A stretch of 64,000 nucleotides of DNA. Source: Burhinus oedicnemus. Its lineage: Eukaryota; Chordata; Aves; Charadriiformes; Burhinidae. Where the stretch lies: positions 1,087,193-1,151,192 of the forward strand of contig VFFE01007878.1 in NCBI GenBank assembly GCA_008921705.1, given 5' to 3'. The notes beneath the pieces were generated by a model. The model was not told where the DNA came from. It did no database searches and saw nothing but the letters and a program-made list of their open reading frames with translations. The first letter of the stretch is position 1. The number at the start of each line of letters is the position of its first letter. This document shows positions 62,401 to 64,000 of the stretch, piece by piece. The position numbers and the translations under genes were made by a program.

Positions 62401-64000
62401 TTACCGTACAAATATGCAATTCTTCTCTCATGCAGTGCCTTTGCCAGTAATGGTGAGTGTATAATGACGCCATTCATACAGCCTCGCTAACAGTTAGATC
62501 AATGATACTTGTCACGTGTATGGTTTCCTGGGCTGCTTCTTAAAGCTAATTTTGATGGTATTACTTGAAAACACACATTTAGCTTTTGGGTTCCTCTTAT
62601 TGATTTTTGTTTTTCTAAATGTAATGCTTGTTTCACCCTAATATGTAAGTGTTTCTTTAAAGTGGATCTATAATGAGGTAGTTTGGACTGTGTGTCTTAC
62701 CTCTCTCTGCACACTATTAGTATTGGACTCCCAAGGGCAGTTTGTGCAGTGAACTGCGATAATGAGGTTGATGGTTCATAAAAGGGCTGATGTGACAAAT
62801 TACTGACCTGTTTTGGAGATTAAGTAACCGTACCTTTGCCAAGGTCTGCATATCAGCTTTTTATTCAGCATAATTCTTGTAGTATGGTAGTCACCCGGTT
62901 AAGTGTTCCATGTGCCAAGCTGATCAAGAAAACAGTTGCAAAATATAGTTACTGATGTGATTAGTTGTGCTTCTCCCGAGACAAAGCATGTTATTCTGTG
63001 ATTCAGGATCTGCACTGGGTTAAATTTTATGCAGCTTCTTGCAATATTTGAGGTCTTCAGAAGTTCTTCCGGTACCCCACACCTGCAGCTGCAGTTGCAA
63101 GAGTATTGGAAGGAGCACGTGTTGTAAAACTCACTTCCCCATAATACAGATGTTGCCCTTTCACTCCATTAACATGTCTGTGGCATTTGGTTAAGCTGCA
63201 GCAGTATCAATTCGTTATCTACTTATAATGAAGTCTTCTCAGAAGTGGTCCCTTTCATGACACACCGTATTTTCTCTCAGTAAGTGGGACCTATATTCTT
63301 TGCTCTGGTCTTGCTTTTGGTGGTAATGCAACATACCTCTTGATTCATTTTAATGTCTCAAGCATTCCAGATTGCTAGTGAAAATGAATTGTCTTTGCCA
63401 TCTGTATGACGTGTATAGATGTTTTTTAATATTGGTCCATCAACTGGTTTGTGAAGGTAGCTAATAGAAACAACATCCACTGAGTATTTTATTTCATTGC
63501 TACTTTTGCTGATATTTTTTAAACTTTTCATTTATGCCTGCCAGACTTCAGATGGGTGCATTTTTATGGGCGAAAAATGGTTCTGTGATATACAATGTGT
63601 ATTTACATGTGTTCCACAATAATATATGGTTCTTGGAAGGAAACACAAAAGCTGTTGTCATACACTTAAAAGTCTGATGATGATGCTTAATTTGTCATTT
63701 TATTTTTGGAACACTCAGCAAATTGAGCTTCATTGTCCTACTGATGTGGCCAACAGAGAGTTTGCATTGATAGTCTTTCCTCATTAGCATTGACACTGTC
63801 AGTTGTGCTAGCTTTCATCTCTCCCCATAGCTGTTGCTTTGGGTTTTTTGCTACAAGGACTTTCAAGTATTTAAATGAGCACAACTCGCTGTTGTCCCCT
63901 TGCTGCAGTGGGATTGTCATTTCTGTTTCTCTTGCCGTCTCACATGAATACATTTCCTGAGGAAAAAATGGATTCTATGAAGTATCTTGCATAATTGTTT
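59481..64000. other. AT-rich unique DNA right of the CpG island
   Basis: No coding exon or interspersed repeat is recognised. If a rightward gene starts in the island, this is probably its first intron. Two very short segments are bounded by good splice-like signals (61721-61739 and 62436-62452) and are discussed as findings. Simple repeats are few, which is a little unusual compared with the left part of the window. Confidence 0.55.

Noticed and set aside
1..64000. Bacterial, phage or CRISPR-like system
   Set aside because: No operons, ribosome-binding sites, spaced direct repeats or dense coding. Avian CR1 and ERVL repeats show this is bird nuclear DNA.
1..64000. tRNA, rRNA and mitochondrial-insert genes
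   Set aside because: No GGTTCGA-type B box in a suitable cloverleaf context, no rRNA-like stretch and no mitochondrial coding similarity were seen on reading both strands.

Overview
This is vertebrate nuclear DNA, and almost certainly from a bird. It carries three CR1 LINE copies with the typical avian CR1 3' end (tandem ATTCTATG-like octamers and the 'ccttccaacc' block). It also carries three long terminal repeats of the ERVL-like kind that are abundant in neoavian genomes. The rest is AT-rich single-copy sequence with short microsatellites and poly-A/poly-T tracts. I found no tRNA, rRNA, CRISPR array, operon structure or complete protein-coding gene. The open reading frames are short, overlap on both strands and resemble no family I recognise, except those inside CR1 copies.

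Layout. Positions 1 to about 12.99 kb are AT-rich unique DNA, with a potential G-quadruplex near 0.9 kb. A 1.5-kb, 5'-truncated, frameshifted CR1 lies at 12.99-14.47 kb on the plus strand and still shows the reverse-transcriptase FADD motif. Positions 14.5-40.8 kb are a long unique stretch with low-complexity tracts and a few very old repeat scraps. A transposon cluster follows at 40.8-43.4 kb: two solo ERVL-like LTRs in minus orientation, only 186 bp apart, with recognisable target-site duplications, then a second CR1 on the plus strand. Positions 43.4-57.9 kb are again unique, with a third CR1 3' fragment (minus) at 49.3-49.6 kb and two degraded L3/CR1-like tails. A third LTR (minus) at 57.95-58.63 kb ends directly at a CpG island spanning about 58.64-59.48 kb. 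The rest, to 64 kb, is unique AT-rich DNA.

Interpretation. The CpG island is the only strong sign of a gene: it is probably the promoter and first exon of one gene, or a divergent pair, whose other exons lie outside the window or are too short to see here. The flanking DNA would then be introns or intergenic DNA rich in non-coding regulatory elements. No previously undescribed biological system is visible. The best leads are the LTR against the CpG island, the paired same-orientation LTR insertions with a shared core promoter block, possible first-exon splice donors in the island, and several candidate conserved non-coding elements.
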